Shown here one piece after another: positions 42,485-52,252 of a stretch of DNA of 64,000 nt. Position 1 is the first letter of the stretch, and every line of letters begins with the position of its first letter. The translations under genes were made by a program, and so were the position numbers. The notes beneath the pieces are model-generated. The model made no database searches. It was given only the letters and a program-made list of their open reading frames with translations, and had not been told where the DNA came from. The stretch is from Pseudoalteromonas sp. CO133X (GTDB lineage: Bacteria > Pseudomonadota > Gammaproteobacteria > Enterobacterales > Alteromonadaceae): assembly GCA_004208945.1 (NCBI GenBank), contig SGPE01000030.1, positions 434,001 through 498,000 on the forward strand. Reading direction: 5' to 3'.

Positions 42485-45400
42485 TATGCTTGCTCCTCAT
42501 TTGTCGCTTTATGCTTACCAGGGAAGATACGACGTACTAATACAAAGAATAACGGCACAAACAACACCACAATACTTGATGAAGCAAGCGTACCGCCGAT
42601 AACCGCAATACCTAGTGCATTTTGAGCACCCGAGCCTGCACTTGAGGCTATTGCAAGAGGTAATACACCACATACAAACGCCATTGAAGTCATAAAGATC
42701 GGGCGTAAACGTAGACGAATAGCTGCCACAGCCGCATCAACTAACTTCATTCCTTCATCCATTTTATGAATAGCAAATTCAACAATAAGAATGGCATTTT
42801 TGGATGCTAAACCTATGGTGGTTAATAGACCTACCTGTAAATAAATATCATTCGATAAATTAAATACAAATGACGCAACTCCTGCACCAAATACACCCAA
42901 TGGTACAATTAGCATTACAGCAGCAGGCACAGACCAGCTTTCGTATAATGCGGCAAGACACAGGAATACAACTAATAATGAAAGTGCATACAATAATGGA
43001 GCTTGACCGCCGCTTAGGCGCTCTTCATAAGAAATGCCGGTCCATTCAAAGGCAACACCTGGCGGTAATTTCTTAACAATTTTTTCTACTTCAATCATTG
43101 CTTGACCAGTACTATAACCCGGCGCAGCCGCACCTTGGATTTCCATAGCTGAAAAACCATTATAACGTTCTAGTCGTGGTGAGCCATACGTCCAGAATGA
43201 ACGTGCAAATGCTGTAAATGGCACCATATCACCTGCAGAGTTACGCACATACCATTCATCCAAATCTTCTGGAACCATACGTGATTCAGGGATACCTTGC
43301 AGATACACTTTCTTAACGCGTCCACGGTCAATGAAGTCATTTACATAACTACTACCCCAAGCGGTTGATAGCGTGTTATTTATATCAGCCTGTGTTAAAC
43401 CCAGTGCCTCAGCTTTAGCCAAATCAATATCAAGTTCAAGCTCTGGCTTATCTTCTTGACCATTTGGACGTACACCTGAAAGCACAGGGTTTTGAGCCGC
43501 CATACCAAGGAACATATTGCGCGCTTCAAGTAACTTGTCATGCCCCAAGCCAACACGATCTTGTAGGAATAAAGTAAAACCATTTGCCGTGCCTAGTTCG
43601 ACAACAGCGGGAGGTGGAAAAGCAAATACAAAAGCTTCTTTAATAGTTGAGAAAAAGCCCATTGCTTTACCAGCTACTGCACCAACAGATAGATCGTCAC
43701 GTTGACGTTCATCCCAATGCTTTAAGCCAACGAAGCCAATTGCAGCATTTTGCCCAGAACCTGCAAAACTGAAGCCTGTTACTGTAAAGATAGAGCGAAC
43801 AGCTTCAGATTGGTCTTCTAAAAAGTGACGCTCCATCTTTTCAACAACTTTTAACGTTTGTTCTGTTGTTGAACCTGCAGGTAAGCTCACTTGGTTAAAT
43901 AAAATCCCTTGGTCTTCATCTGGCAAGAAAGCAGATGGCAATTGCGAGAAAATAAATACCATGCCACCAACAATCAAACCATAACAAAGTAAGTAACGTT
44001 TGCTGTGCTTGATCATGCGTGACACAAAGCTTTGCGCACCATTATTGGTTTTATCGAATCCTCGGTTAAATCCTAAGAAGAAGCGACCAAAAAGTGATTT
44101 ATCATTATGGACATGGCTAGGCTTTAACATAGTTGCACATAAAGCAGGTGTTAAAATTAACGCCACCAATACCGATAAACTCATTGCTGTTACAAGGGTG
44201 ATCGAGAATTGACGATAAATAACGCCAGTAGAGCCTGCAAAAAATGCCATCGGAACGAACACCGCTGAGAGCACCATAGCAATACCGACAAGCGCACCTT
44301 TAATCTCGTCCATCGATTTACGTGTTGCTTCCAGTGGAGATAAGTTCTCTTCGGTCATTACACGTTCCACGTTCTCAACAACAACGATGGCATCATCAAC
44401 AAGCAAACCGATTGCCAGTACCATTGCAAACATGGTTAATGTGTTAATTGAATAACCAAACACCTGCAAAATCGCAAAGGTTCCTAGTAATACAACAGGC
44501 ACCGCTATGGTTGGAATAAGTGTGGCTCTAAAATTCTGCAAGAATAAGTACATTACTAAGAATACCAATACAACGGCTTCAATTAATGTACTGACTACTT
44601 TTTCAATTGATAATGATACGAATGGCGTCGTGTCGTAAGGAACAACAGTTGTTAGCCCTTCTGGAAAAAATGGCTCAAGCTCAGCAAGTGCTGCTTTTAC
44701 ACCATCGGCAGTATCAAGTGCATTTGCACCGCTGGCAAGTTTAACACCTAAACCAGAGGCTGGTTTACCGTTAAAGCGCGCAACAACGCCATAGTTTTCG
44801 CCACCAAGTTCCACTTCTGCAACATCGCTTAAGCGAACAACTGAACCATCTGCATTCGTTTTTACAAAGATATTTCTGAATTGCTCTGGTGTTTGTAAGC
44901 GGCTTTGTGCGGTTACTGTGGCATTCAATTGCTGACCATCAACTGCAGGCAGCGCACCGAGCTGACCAGCTGAAACCTGCGCGTTTTGAGCACTAATCGC
45001 AGCGCTGATATCCGCTGGTGTTAGTGCGTATTTTTGCAGTTTTGATGGGTCTAACCAAATTCGCATGGCATATTGTGAACCAAAAAGCTGAACTTCACCA
45101 ACGCCGTTCACACGGGAAATAATATCAAGTACATTCGATGAAACATAATCACCGATATCAATATTATTCATGCTGCCATCTTCGGATACAAAGCCCACTA
45201 CCATTAAAAAGTTTCTAGCAGACTTAGCAACAGAGACACCTTGACGCTGCACCTCTTGCGGAAGTAATGGTGTTGCAAGTGACAACTTATTTTGTACTTG
45301 AACTTGCGCTATATCAGGGTCCGTATCAGCACTAAAAGTCAATGTTAATGTCGCTGAACCATTCGATTCTGAGGTAGAGGACATATATAACAAGCCATCA

Positions 45401-45615
45401 AGACCCTTCATCTTTTGTTCAATAACCTGGGTAACCGTATCTTCTAATGTACGGGCCGACGCACCTGGGTAATTGGCTTGAATACTGATTGCTGGTGGCG
45501 CTATTGATGGATACTGTGCAACCGGCAAACTTCTAATTGCTAGAATACCTGCCAGCATCACTACAATGGCAAGTACCCAAGCAAATATGGGCCGATCAAT
45601 AAAAAATCGTGACAT
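42484..45615 (-). CDS. acrB: RND multidrug efflux transporter (AcrB/MexB, HAE1 family)
   Basis: 1043 residues, near-identical N-terminal pattern to AcrB (FFIDRPIFAWVLAIVVMLAGILAIRSLPVAQYP). Twelve spans with two large periplasmic loops; the proton-relay Asp pair is present in LLVDDAIVVVENVER (span 4). Substrate-binding porter motifs such as VQLFGSQYAMRIWLDPSKL and PAVVELGTANGFTLFLQDR are intact. Uses the proton gradient to expel drugs, bile-like or phenolic compounds; the natural substrate is unknown. Starts 12 bases after the membrane-fusion gene. Confidence 0.96.
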   Translation of the reverse strand: MSRFFIDRPIFAWVLAIVVMLAGILAIRSLPVAQYPSIAPPAISIQANYPGASARTLEDTVTQVIEQKMKGLDGLLYMSSTSESNGSATLTLTFSADTDPDIAQVQVQNKLSLATPLLPQEVQRQGVSVAKSARNFLMVVGFVSEDGSMNNIDIGDYVSSNVLDIISRVNGVGEVQLFGSQYAMRIWLDPSKLQKYALTPADISAAISAQNAQVSAGQLGALPAVDGQQLNATVTAQSRLQTPEQFRNIFVKTNADGSVVRLSDVAEVELGGENYGVVARFNGKPASGLGVKLASGANALDTADGVKAALAELEPFFPEGLTTVVPYDTTPFVSLSIEKVVSTLIEAVVLVFLVMYLFLQNFRATLIPTIAVPVVLLGTFAILQVFGYSINTLTMFAMVLAIGLLVDDAIVVVENVERVMTEENLSPLEATRKSMDEIKGALVGIAMVLSAVFVPMAFFAGSTGVIYRQFSITLVTAMSLSVLVALILTPALCATMLKPSHVHNDKSLFGRFFLGFNRGFDKTNNGAQSFVSRMIKHSKRYLLCYGLIVGGMVFIFSQLPSAFLPDEDQGILFNQVSLPAGSTTEQTLKVVEKMERHFLEDQSEAVRSIFTVTGFSFAGSGQNAAIGFVGLKHWDERQRDDLSVGAVAGKAMGFFSTIKEAFVFAFPPPAVVELGTANGFTLFLQDRVGLGHDKLLEARNMFLGMAAQNPVLSGVRPNGQEDKPELELDIDLAKAEALGLTQADINNTLSTAWGSSYVNDFIDRGRVKKVYLQGIPESRMVPEDLDEWYVRNSAGDMVPFTAFARSFWTYGSPRLERYNGFSAMEIQGAAAPGYSTGQAMIEVEKIVKKLPPGVAFEWTGISYEERLSGGQAPLLYALSLLVVFLCLAALYESWSVPAAVMLIVPLGVFGAGVASFVFNLSNDIYLQVGLLTTIGLASKNAILIVEFAIHKMDEGMKLVDAAVAAIRLRLRPIFMTSMAFVCGVLPLAIASSAGSGAQNALGIAVIGGTLASSSIVVLFVPLFFVLVRRIFPGKHKATNEEQA

Positions 45616-45627
45616 TAAGTTTCTCCG

Positions 45628-46791
45628 TTACTGACTATTTGCAACTGACTCAGCAGGCATAGGATTAACAGGTGCACCAGGTCTAATTTTCTGAAGACCT
45701 TCAACAATCAGCTTATCGCCGCTTTGTAGTCCCTCAGTCACTAACCAGTTAGCACCGACTGTACGGTCTGTTTTTAAAATACGAGGCTCAACTTTGTTAT
45801 CTTTACTCACCACCATCGCAGTTGGCTCACCTTTAGTATTACGGCTTACTCCACGTTGTGGAGCGAGGATAGCGTCGTTCTTAACGCCTTCAACAACAAC
45901 AGCACGTACATACATTCCCGGTAATAACAATTTTTCAGGATTAGGAAATTCAGCACGAAGAGTGACAGAGCCTGTGCTTGGGTCAACAGTCACTTCAGAG
46001 AACTTAAGTGTCCCTTTATGAGCATAAGTGGTGCCGTCTTCCATTTTTAGCTCAACTTTAGAATGCTGTGCGGCATCTTTATCAAGCTGACCTGTTGCAA
46101 TTGCTTTTTTAAGACGGGTTAATTCACTGCTTGATTGCGTTAAATCCACAAAAATAGGATCAAGTTGTGTAATTGTCGCTAATGCCGTTGCTTGATTCGC
46201 ACTGACAAGTGCACCCGCTGTAACATCTGACTTACCAATTTGACCGCTAATAGGTGCTAACACTTTGCTGTAGTTCAAATTAATTTCTGCAGTTTTTAAT
46301 TGTGCTTGTGCTGTTAACAAATCTGCTTTAGCGCCTTTGTATGCCGCATCAGCTTCGTCATAATCTTGTTGACTCACTGCTTTAATATTTAACAGTTCTT
46401 TATAACGCTCTGATTTAGCTTTTGCATTTGCAATACTTGCTTCTGCTTTTGTGATTGCCGCTTTACTTGTTGCTACTTGCGCTTCAAACGTCGATGGGTC
46501 AATTTGATAAAGAGCTTGGCCTTTTTCAACCTCAGCACCTTCAACAAATAAACGCGATTGTATAATGCCGTTCACTTGCGGTCTTATTTCAGCGATACGA
46601 GAGGCTGATACGCGACCAGGAAGTTCTTTTGTAAGTGTAAGTGGTTTGCTTTGCATCTCAATTACACCAACAGGAACCGCTTGAGCTGCCTGAGTCTGCC
46701 CTTGAGCCTGTTCTGATTGGCCGCAGCCTGATAAAAAAACAGCACCAGCAAGAGCTGACACTGCAAAAAATGGAATGCGAGAGCGCTGCAT
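45628..46791 (-). CDS. acrA: Periplasmic adaptor (membrane-fusion) lipoprotein of the RND pump
   Basis: 387 residues. Signal peptide with lipobox LSGC (Cys23). The hairpin helix (about 100-170, rich in A, K, E) is flanked by lipoyl halves: GRVSASRIAEIRPQVNGIIQSRLFVEGAEVEKGQALYQIDPSTF and LNYSKVLAPISGQIGKSDVTAGALVSANQATALATI. The beta-barrel domain follows (TGSVTLRAEFPNPEKLLLPGMYVRA). Joins AcrB to the outer-membrane channel. First gene of the operon, 13 bases after the palindromic operator. Confidence 0.94.
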   Translation of the reverse strand: MQRSRIPFFAVSALAGAVFLSGCGQSEQAQGQTQAAQAVPVGVIEMQSKPLTLTKELPGRVSASRIAEIRPQVNGIIQSRLFVEGAEVEKGQALYQIDPSTFEAQVATSKAAITKAEASIANAKAKSERYKELLNIKAVSQQDYDEADAAYKGAKADLLTAQAQLKTAEINLNYSKVLAPISGQIGKSDVTAGALVSANQATALATITQLDPIFVDLTQSSSELTRLKKAIATGQLDKDAAQHSKVELKMEDGTTYAHKGTLKFSEVTVDPSTGSVTLRAEFPNPEKLLLPGMYVRAVVVEGVKNDAILAPQRGVSRNTKGEPTAMVVSKDNKVEPRILKTDRTVGANWLVTEGLQSGDKLIVEGLQKIRPGAPVNPMPAESVANSQ

Positions 46792-46803
46792 GTTTAAATC
46801 CTT

Positions 46804-46831
46804 AGTTTAGAGTGAACGATCATTCTAAACT
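46804..46831. promoter_or_regulatory. Palindromic TetR-type operator at the start of the efflux operon
   Basis: 28-bp near-palindrome with outer arms AGTTTAGA and TCTAAACT around a TGAACGATCA centre; 12 of 14 arm positions pair. It ends 13 bases from the acrA ATG. Fits a TetR dimer-of-dimers site. Confidence 0.65.
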
Positions 46832-46997
46832 AAAAAGCACGCAGATCAAGCGTCTTTAAACTAATTTACATTAAATAAAAAGCTTGCCTTAGAGCATGTT
46901 TTTTGTGCAATAAATAATTACTATTCGCAGATTTGCGGTGATAACTGATAATTTTGATTATAAAATCGTTTTAAAACTATCAGTTAGGGGCCGTTGA

Positions 46998-48086
46998 CTA
47001 ATCGCCTAAGCAAATGCCCATTGCACGAGCACTTGTAATTAACGGATGTTCTGAAGGGATAACACGATATTCTGAAGTTGCTTCTTTTAAACTGATCGGT
47101 TTAATTTCACCGTCTTTACTAACAGGAATAAAACCAAATCGCCCCTGCTTAACTAGCTCGAATGCCTGCACACCGAACTCTGCTGCTAACACCCTATCAA
47201 ACGCATTAGGTGTACCGCCGCGTTGAATATGACCTAACACGGTTACTCTGACATCAAGGTCAAGCGAGACTCTTATTTGTGAAGCAAGCTGCTCAGCAAT
47301 ACCACCAAGCACTGGGTTTTCGTAGCCAAATTCATTTGATTGTTTACTAACTACAGTACCAGCAAGGGATTTTGCCCCTTCTGAAATGACAATATTGGCG
47401 AACCCATGGCCTTTATCAAAACGTGATGCTAGTTTGGCTTTTATCACCTCAATATCATAGGGAATTTCTGGGATAAGCGCCACTTCTGCACCAGCAGCAA
47501 TAGCTGAATGCAAACAAATCCAACCGGCATCGCGACCCATTACTTCGGTAATAATCACTCGGTTGTGGCTTTGCGCTGTTGGAATTAAGCGGTCTATCGC
47601 TTCTGTAGCAGTGTCGACGGCAGTCTGAAAACCGATTGTATAATCAGTACCATATAAATCATTATCAATGGTTTTTGGTACGCCTACGATATTTAAACCA
47701 TGTTCAAACAAGTGCTGAGAGACTTTATGAGAACCGTCACCACCAATATTGATAACCGCATCAAAACCAAGCTCTGCTAGCTTCTCAATTAACTCCTTAG
47801 AACGGTCAACTAGTTGATGTTTACCATCAACATTTATAGGAAAGGCAATGGGGTTGCCCTTGTTCACCGTTTCCAATATTGTTCCACCACGAACATGAAT
47901 GCCTGCAATCAGCTCATTTGTAAGGTGGACAATGTCGTTCGGTGTTTCTAATACCCCGCAGTAGGCTCTTCGGCTACCATATACTTGCCAATTACCATCA
48001 TGTTCAGCGGCTTTGACAACCGCTCGGATCACCCCATTGAGACCAGGGCAATCCCCTCCACTTGTTAATAGCAGTAATTTTTTCAT
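46998..48086 (-). CDS. 6-phosphofructokinase (PfkA superfamily)
   Basis: 362 residues. The family motifs are present: LLLLTSGGDCPGLNG (nucleotide loop), IGGDGSHKV, GVPKTIDNDLYGTDYTIGFQTAVD, EVMGRDAGW (fructose-6-phosphate side) and HIQRGGTPNAFDR. Converts fructose-6-phosphate to the 1,6-bisphosphate. The pair GGDGS with PKTIDND mixes the ATP-type glycine in the first motif with the lysine typical of the PPi-dependent or group III enzymes; GGDGS still argues for ATP. Longer than E. coli PfkA (320). Separate transcription unit; neighbours give no pathway hint. Confidence 0.9.
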   Translation of the reverse strand: MKKLLLLTSGGDCPGLNGVIRAVVKAAEHDGNWQVYGSRRAYCGVLETPNDIVHLTNELIAGIHVRGGTILETVNKGNPIAFPINVDGKHQLVDRSKELIEKLAELGFDAVINIGGDGSHKVSQHLFEHGLNIVGVPKTIDNDLYGTDYTIGFQTAVDTATEAIDRLIPTAQSHNRVIITEVMGRDAGWICLHSAIAAGAEVALIPEIPYDIEVIKAKLASRFDKGHGFANIVISEGAKSLAGTVVSKQSNEFGYENPVLGGIAEQLASQIRVSLDLDVRVTVLGHIQRGGTPNAFDRVLAAEFGVQAFELVKQGRFGFIPVSKDGEIKPISLKEATSEYRVIPSEHPLITSARAMGICLGD

Positions 48087-48199
48087 ACATTTTCCACTGA
48101 CGCTAAAGCACTTTTTACAGGTTAGCTTATATTAGTAAGAAAAGTGTATGACCTAAATCAACTCAATAACAAAATCTATACAGACATTAAGTTAAAAAA

Positions 48200-49864
48200 C
48201 TAAAAGGTCTTAATAGAAAATGCTAGGTTGCTTACAGCACACCCTGTTTGTGAATTATTAAGACGGTGATACTCTGTATTTTTATTTGCATTAAGAGCAA
48301 GTAAAAACTCATCTTGTTGCGCTACTGCTTGTTTTTCTTGTGTTAAGCAAATAGCTTGCAATAAAGAACGCAATTTTTCAGCTTCAAAAATATTTCCAAA
48401 TCGCTGCATGGGTAGTGGTGGAATTTTGATTGTAGGTAGCGCCTTATCTGTAGAACTTTTTGATAAAGTAAAATCATTATCCTTAACCTCGATGACAGCC
48501 CCCGTTGGCCAATAGTCTATTAGACCTTTATTTTCACCCTCTGACTGTATATGCGTTACACCACTTTGACCAATAACGGTCATTAAGCGAGTATCAGTAG
48601 AATGGATCATAACAAGAGCAGTTGCCTCATCAATTCCAAAGCCATTTCGCTGGCCTGTTGCATTTAAAATGCTCATTAGCCTAGGCATACGATTATTTTC
48701 ACTAAATTGACTATCAACAGGGCCGTAATTGAATGTTCCGAGTCCGCCAATAGATGAGTAAATAAGTCCACCTGTTGCTTGCTCGTTCACACAGCCCATA
48801 CATGCTTGCTCTATGGGCTTGTCTCTAAGTGGAGTAATACCGTCACCACTAATTATGCTAGGCACAAAACCGAATGTATTCCGGCCACCTGCTTGTAATA
48901 AACTACTGACTCCAGTTGACATAATCACTGGACGAGATTGCAAATCATCAAACCAAGGCAATTTATTACCTTTGTTATCAAACAAAACTTGTTGCAGGTT
49001 TGTTTGCTGTTCATCGTTAAAGATCACAGCCGTTGCCGACTGAATTTTTTCCCGCACAGTTTTTATGCCTGCGTCACACAAAGCTTGTTCAGCTAATACC
49101 CTATCTGCGTAGACTTGTTCACGGTTATAAACATGCATTGTTGCTTGGCGAATATTTTTTAAATCAGCACATTGATTACGTGTAATAGCAAACGCTGAGG
49201 CTGGTGTTAACGCAAGCCACTCTGTTTTGATTCCTTTATTTTCAAAAAGCGACTCGTAAAAATCAGCTGAAGCATATGGGTCACGATCTGCTGCTGTTAT
49301 AACAAGCACTGTTGGTGTTTGACTCGAGACTTTTATACTTGCACCAACAAAGTCAACAATATCTGAGTTCGCCTGTTCTAGATTAAGATCGTTAAAAACC
49401 TGCTCTTTTAGTCTATTCCCATTAGAATCGAGAACAGCTACTTCGAGCATATCCAACATAAAGTTAAACTCATGGCTGCTAAGTTGACTCAAGCTTTCAT
49501 TATCAATATCACGCCACGCCCATAACAAAGCTGACTTTGTCACTGTCTGTGAATGACTTTTAGCCAACTTGCTGAGTACCTGAATTACGCGTTTACGGTG
49601 TGATTCGTTATTACTCGGCCATACATTTTCTAATTCTGTTAAAGCACGCTCTGTGATCTTAAATTGAGATGCTTGTTTACCTTGTAGCTCGTTTTGGTTT
49701 GTACAGTGATGAGTTTTGGCGCTACTACATACGTTAAGAGCACCACCAACCATTACTAAGGTTTGATTTTTTGATGATTGCGCAAAACTTGAAATCGATA
49801 ATATTGATAAACAGGCTATAAATGTGGTCAGAAAAATACGAGACAAGGTTTTAAAATGAAACAT
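48200..49864 (-). CDS. Secreted cyanophycinase-like (peptidase S51 fold) protein
   Basis: 554 residues with a signal peptide (RIFLTTFIACLSILSISSFA). The S51 core is seen as TLVMVGGAL near the mature start and PTVLVITAADRDPYASADFYESLFENKGIKTEWLAL. Then comes a late GIDEATALVMIHSTDTRLMTVIGQSGVTHI, which matches the cyanophycinase G-I-D-E-x-T-A stretch. An insertion of about 100 residues interrupts the first part. Where the nucleophile loop (G-T-S-A-G-A) belongs there is only VIMSTGVSSLLQ, so the catalytic Ser seems missing or displaced. True cyanophycinase degrades a storage polymer this organism has no obvious reason to make. Most likely a divergent secreted relative; its activity is unknown. 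Confidence 0.68.
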   Translation of the reverse strand: MFHFKTLSRIFLTTFIACLSILSISSFAQSSKNQTLVMVGGALNVCSSAKTHHCTNQNELQGKQASQFKITERALTELENVWPSNNESHRKRVIQVLSKLAKSHSQTVTKSALLWAWRDIDNESLSQLSSHEFNFMLDMLEVAVLDSNGNRLKEQVFNDLNLEQANSDIVDFVGASIKVSSQTPTVLVITAADRDPYASADFYESLFENKGIKTEWLALTPASAFAITRNQCADLKNIRQATMHVYNREQVYADRVLAEQALCDAGIKTVREKIQSATAVIFNDEQQTNLQQVLFDNKGNKLPWFDDLQSRPVIMSTGVSSLLQAGGRNTFGFVPSIISGDGITPLRDKPIEQACMGCVNEQATGGLIYSSIGGLGTFNYGPVDSQFSENNRMPRLMSILNATGQRNGFGIDEATALVMIHSTDTRLMTVIGQSGVTHIQSEGENKGLIDYWPTGAVIEVKDNDFTLSKSSTDKALPTIKIPPLPMQRFGNIFEAEKLRSLLQAICLTQEKQAVAQQDEFLLALNANKNTEYHRLNNSQTGCAVSNLAFSIKTF

Positions 49865-49942
49865 AAAAAATCTTTTAGTATTAAAGGAGCTAAGCCGCAG
49901 TATACAGATTTTTCATTACACTTAAAATAATGGCGAAGGCGC

Positions 49943-51235
49943 TTACGTGCCTTCACTTTCAGTCACTCGTGAAACAATTAGCTGTTCGATTTTCACACCC
50001 TCAACATCAACTATTTCAAACTTGTATCCGGCAAAATTTATAAACTCTGCCCGCTTGGGTAAACGTTTCATGGTGTAGATCAAAAATCCTGCGACGGTTT
50101 CATAATGAGATTGCTCAGGAAACTCTTCAATCTCAAGGACCTTAGCGAGTTCAACTACGGGTGTAAGGCCATCCACCAGCCAAGAGGAGTTATCACGTTT
50201 AATAATGAGCTCTTCACCTTGATGAGTGATCAAGTCGCCCATAAACCCTTTCATTAAATCTTTAACAGTGACAATCCCCACCATTAGCGCATACTCATTT
50301 ACTACAACCGCAAATGGTTCTGCCGCTTTTTTAAAGGTATTAAGTGCTTCTGAAAGACTCAAGGTTTCTGGTAAGTAGAAGACATCACGAGTAATAAGTT
50401 CGCTATCAATTTCAGCGTTTTGCCCTTTGAGCACTTTACGAAGGATATCTTTAGACTCAACAGAGCCAATTAATTTATCTAAACTACCGTCACAGACTAA
50501 AAAGTGATTATGTGGATGCTCAATAATTTTTGTAGCAACCTCTTGTGCATCTGCTCTAACATCAAAATAAACAATCTGATCCCTTGGTGTCATCACACTG
50601 GATAAAAAGCGCGCTTCTAAATCAAACACATTACCAATCAATTGATATTCTTGCTGCTGAAGACTGCCATATTCAGCACCCGCTTCCATCATCGCAACAA
50701 TATCTTCGGTAGTAACAATATCCTCACGTTCAGCAGGCACCTTAAAGGCACGCAAGATAACATTCGTTGTGCCATTAAAAAACATAACAAACGGCGTTAA
50801 AGCAAATGTGACCCAACGCATAATTGACACAACTCTGACAGCGACAGCTTCAGGCATAATCATCGCTAAACGTTTTGGTAATAAATCAGCAAATAAAATA
50901 AATAAAGAAGTAATACTTAAAAACGAAATCAAAAAACTAATTTGACTAAGCAAAGGACCTTGGTAAATCATCACAAGGATTTGCTCTATATAAGGCGACA
51001 ATGCCTGCTCACCGACAATACCACCAAGAATTGCAATCGCGTTCAAAGAAATTTGAATCATTGCAAAAAATGCCCCTGGGTTTTCCTGTAAAGCGAGAAC
51101 CGCTTGGGCTTTGTTATTCCCTTCATCAACCATGACTCGTAATTTAATTTTCCGTGAAGCTGCAATGGCAATTTCGCTCATCGCAAATAATGCACTTATG
51201 AAAATTAAGAAAACAATAACGAGCAGATCACTCAT
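49943..51235 (-). CDS. paeA: PaeA (YtfL)-type CBS/CorC membrane protein
   Basis: 430 residues, same length and order as E. coli YtfL/PaeA. DUF21 membrane domain with about four spans (MSEIAIAASRKIKLRVMVDEGNNKAQAVLALQENPGAFFAMIQISLNAIAILGGIVGE, LFADLLPKRLAMIMPEAVA), two CBS domains (about 205-325, SSVMTPRDQIVYFDVRADAQEVATKIIEHPHNHFLVCDGSLDKLIGSV and FAVVVNEYALMVGIVTVKDLMKGFMGDL), then a CorC/HlyC domain (WLVDGLTPVVELAKVLEIEEFPE...FINFAGYKFEIVDVEGVKIEQLIV). In E. coli it exports cadaverine and putrescine. TAGGAG precedes the ATG. Confidence 0.93.
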   Translation of the reverse strand: MSDLLVIVFLIFISALFAMSEIAIAASRKIKLRVMVDEGNNKAQAVLALQENPGAFFAMIQISLNAIAILGGIVGEQALSPYIEQILVMIYQGPLLSQISFLISFLSITSLFILFADLLPKRLAMIMPEAVAVRVVSIMRWVTFALTPFVMFFNGTTNVILRAFKVPAEREDIVTTEDIVAMMEAGAEYGSLQQQEYQLIGNVFDLEARFLSSVMTPRDQIVYFDVRADAQEVATKIIEHPHNHFLVCDGSLDKLIGSVESKDILRKVLKGQNAEIDSELITRDVFYLPETLSLSEALNTFKKAAEPFAVVVNEYALMVGIVTVKDLMKGFMGDLITHQGEELIIKRDNSSWLVDGLTPVVELAKVLEIEEFPEQSHYETVAGFLIYTMKRLPKRAEFINFAGYKFEIVDVEGVKIEQLIVSRVTESEGT

Positions 51236-51259
51236 TTTAAAACTCCTAAAAAAACAGGC

Positions 51260-51278
51260 GCATTGAATTTTTCAATGC
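51260..51278 (-). promoter_or_regulatory. Leader hairpin just upstream of paeA
   Basis: GCATTGA-ATTTT-TCAATGC, on the minus strand about 25 bases before the ATG and just ahead of the AGGAG site. Might affect access to the ribosome-binding site; no known regulator motif. Confidence 0.35.
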
Positions 51279-51425
51279 ATAATACTTTTTGCACGTTTTC
51301 ACGCTGAGTTACCTGATTAAACTGGCCTACATTTAAAATGTTTAACACTAGAAAATCGGTTATTTGGATTAGCAAAATTGTTCAAAAAGCAGCTGATTAT
51401 AGCTAGTTTACTATAATCAACAAGC

Positions 51426-52124
51426 CTATTTTGCTTGGTTCGATGAAAAGGCGTTAGTTAATTTTTCTAAGGTGGTGCTTTCAAGATTTTTATTACAAGC
51501 AAAGTACAAATCTTGATAATCGGTAGGAATTTTATAAATAGCTTTTAGCAATGAAAGGGTTTTATCTTTTTTAAGCTCATAATTGAATTGTTCATCGCTA
51601 AGCACAACCATATCAATGCTAGAGCGGCGGCTTTTGAGAACATCATAAATGTTCTCAAAGCTACCTAGCAAAATAAGCTGATTTTGTTCATTAAAACCGC
51701 GTTCAGACAAATATACGTGGCTGTAGTTGTCTTTTAAGACTGCTATTCGGTATTTTTTTGCTTGCTCTAGGTTTTCAATTTTAACCTGTTGTGACTTAAA
51801 ACTATAAAAAGAAGCTGTGAAATTACCTAGCTTTGCAACCCAGCTAAACTTATCTTCTCTGCTTGGTAATCTAGCGATGGAGAATATACACGTTTTTTCA
51901 TCTCGTAAGGCGGCATTATATGATATGGGCCATGAATTTACTGATAACGTATACTCAACACCACTTTTCTTTAAAGCGTTAGTTACTTCTTCAACCACAG
52001 TCCCTACAAGAACACCTTGCGCATTCTGATATTGAAAACTAGGAAGATTTTCTGTCACAACGGTGATTGCTGCAAAGCAAGGTTGCAACAACATAGCAAG
52101 TGACAGAATAATAGGTTTGAGCAT
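51426..52124 (-). CDS. Second orphan solute-binding protein (SBP_bac_3-like)
   Basis: 232 residues. Signal peptide (MLKPIILSLAMLLQPCFA), then ITVVTENLPSFQYQNAQGVLVGTVVEEVTNALKKSGVEY (first lobe) and KTCIFSIARLPSREDKFSWVAKLG. The last lobe holds LEQAKKYRIAVLKDNYSHVYLSERGF and VLKSRRSSIDMVVLSDEQFNYEL. Relates to ABC amino-acid-binding proteins, yet no permease or ATPase lies alongside. It is shorter than typical members. It is not a close paralogue of the 1904-2680 protein. Ligand and role unknown. Confidence 0.72.
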   Translation of the reverse strand: MLKPIILSLAMLLQPCFAAITVVTENLPSFQYQNAQGVLVGTVVEEVTNALKKSGVEYTLSVNSWPISYNAALRDEKTCIFSIARLPSREDKFSWVAKLGNFTASFYSFKSQQVKIENLEQAKKYRIAVLKDNYSHVYLSERGFNEQNQLILLGSFENIYDVLKSRRSSIDMVVLSDEQFNYELKKDKTLSLLKAIYKIPTDYQDLYFACNKNLESTTLEKLTNAFSSNQAK

Positions 52125-52252
52125 AAATTGACCATACCAAAAAGTTATAATTATTTTTTATATAAATATAGTCTGAAGTGTAAGATTTGGAAATAAAATT
52201 TGAAGTACCCAATGATAGGTGAAAGGCAAACTACGCCTTTCACCTAAACCAG

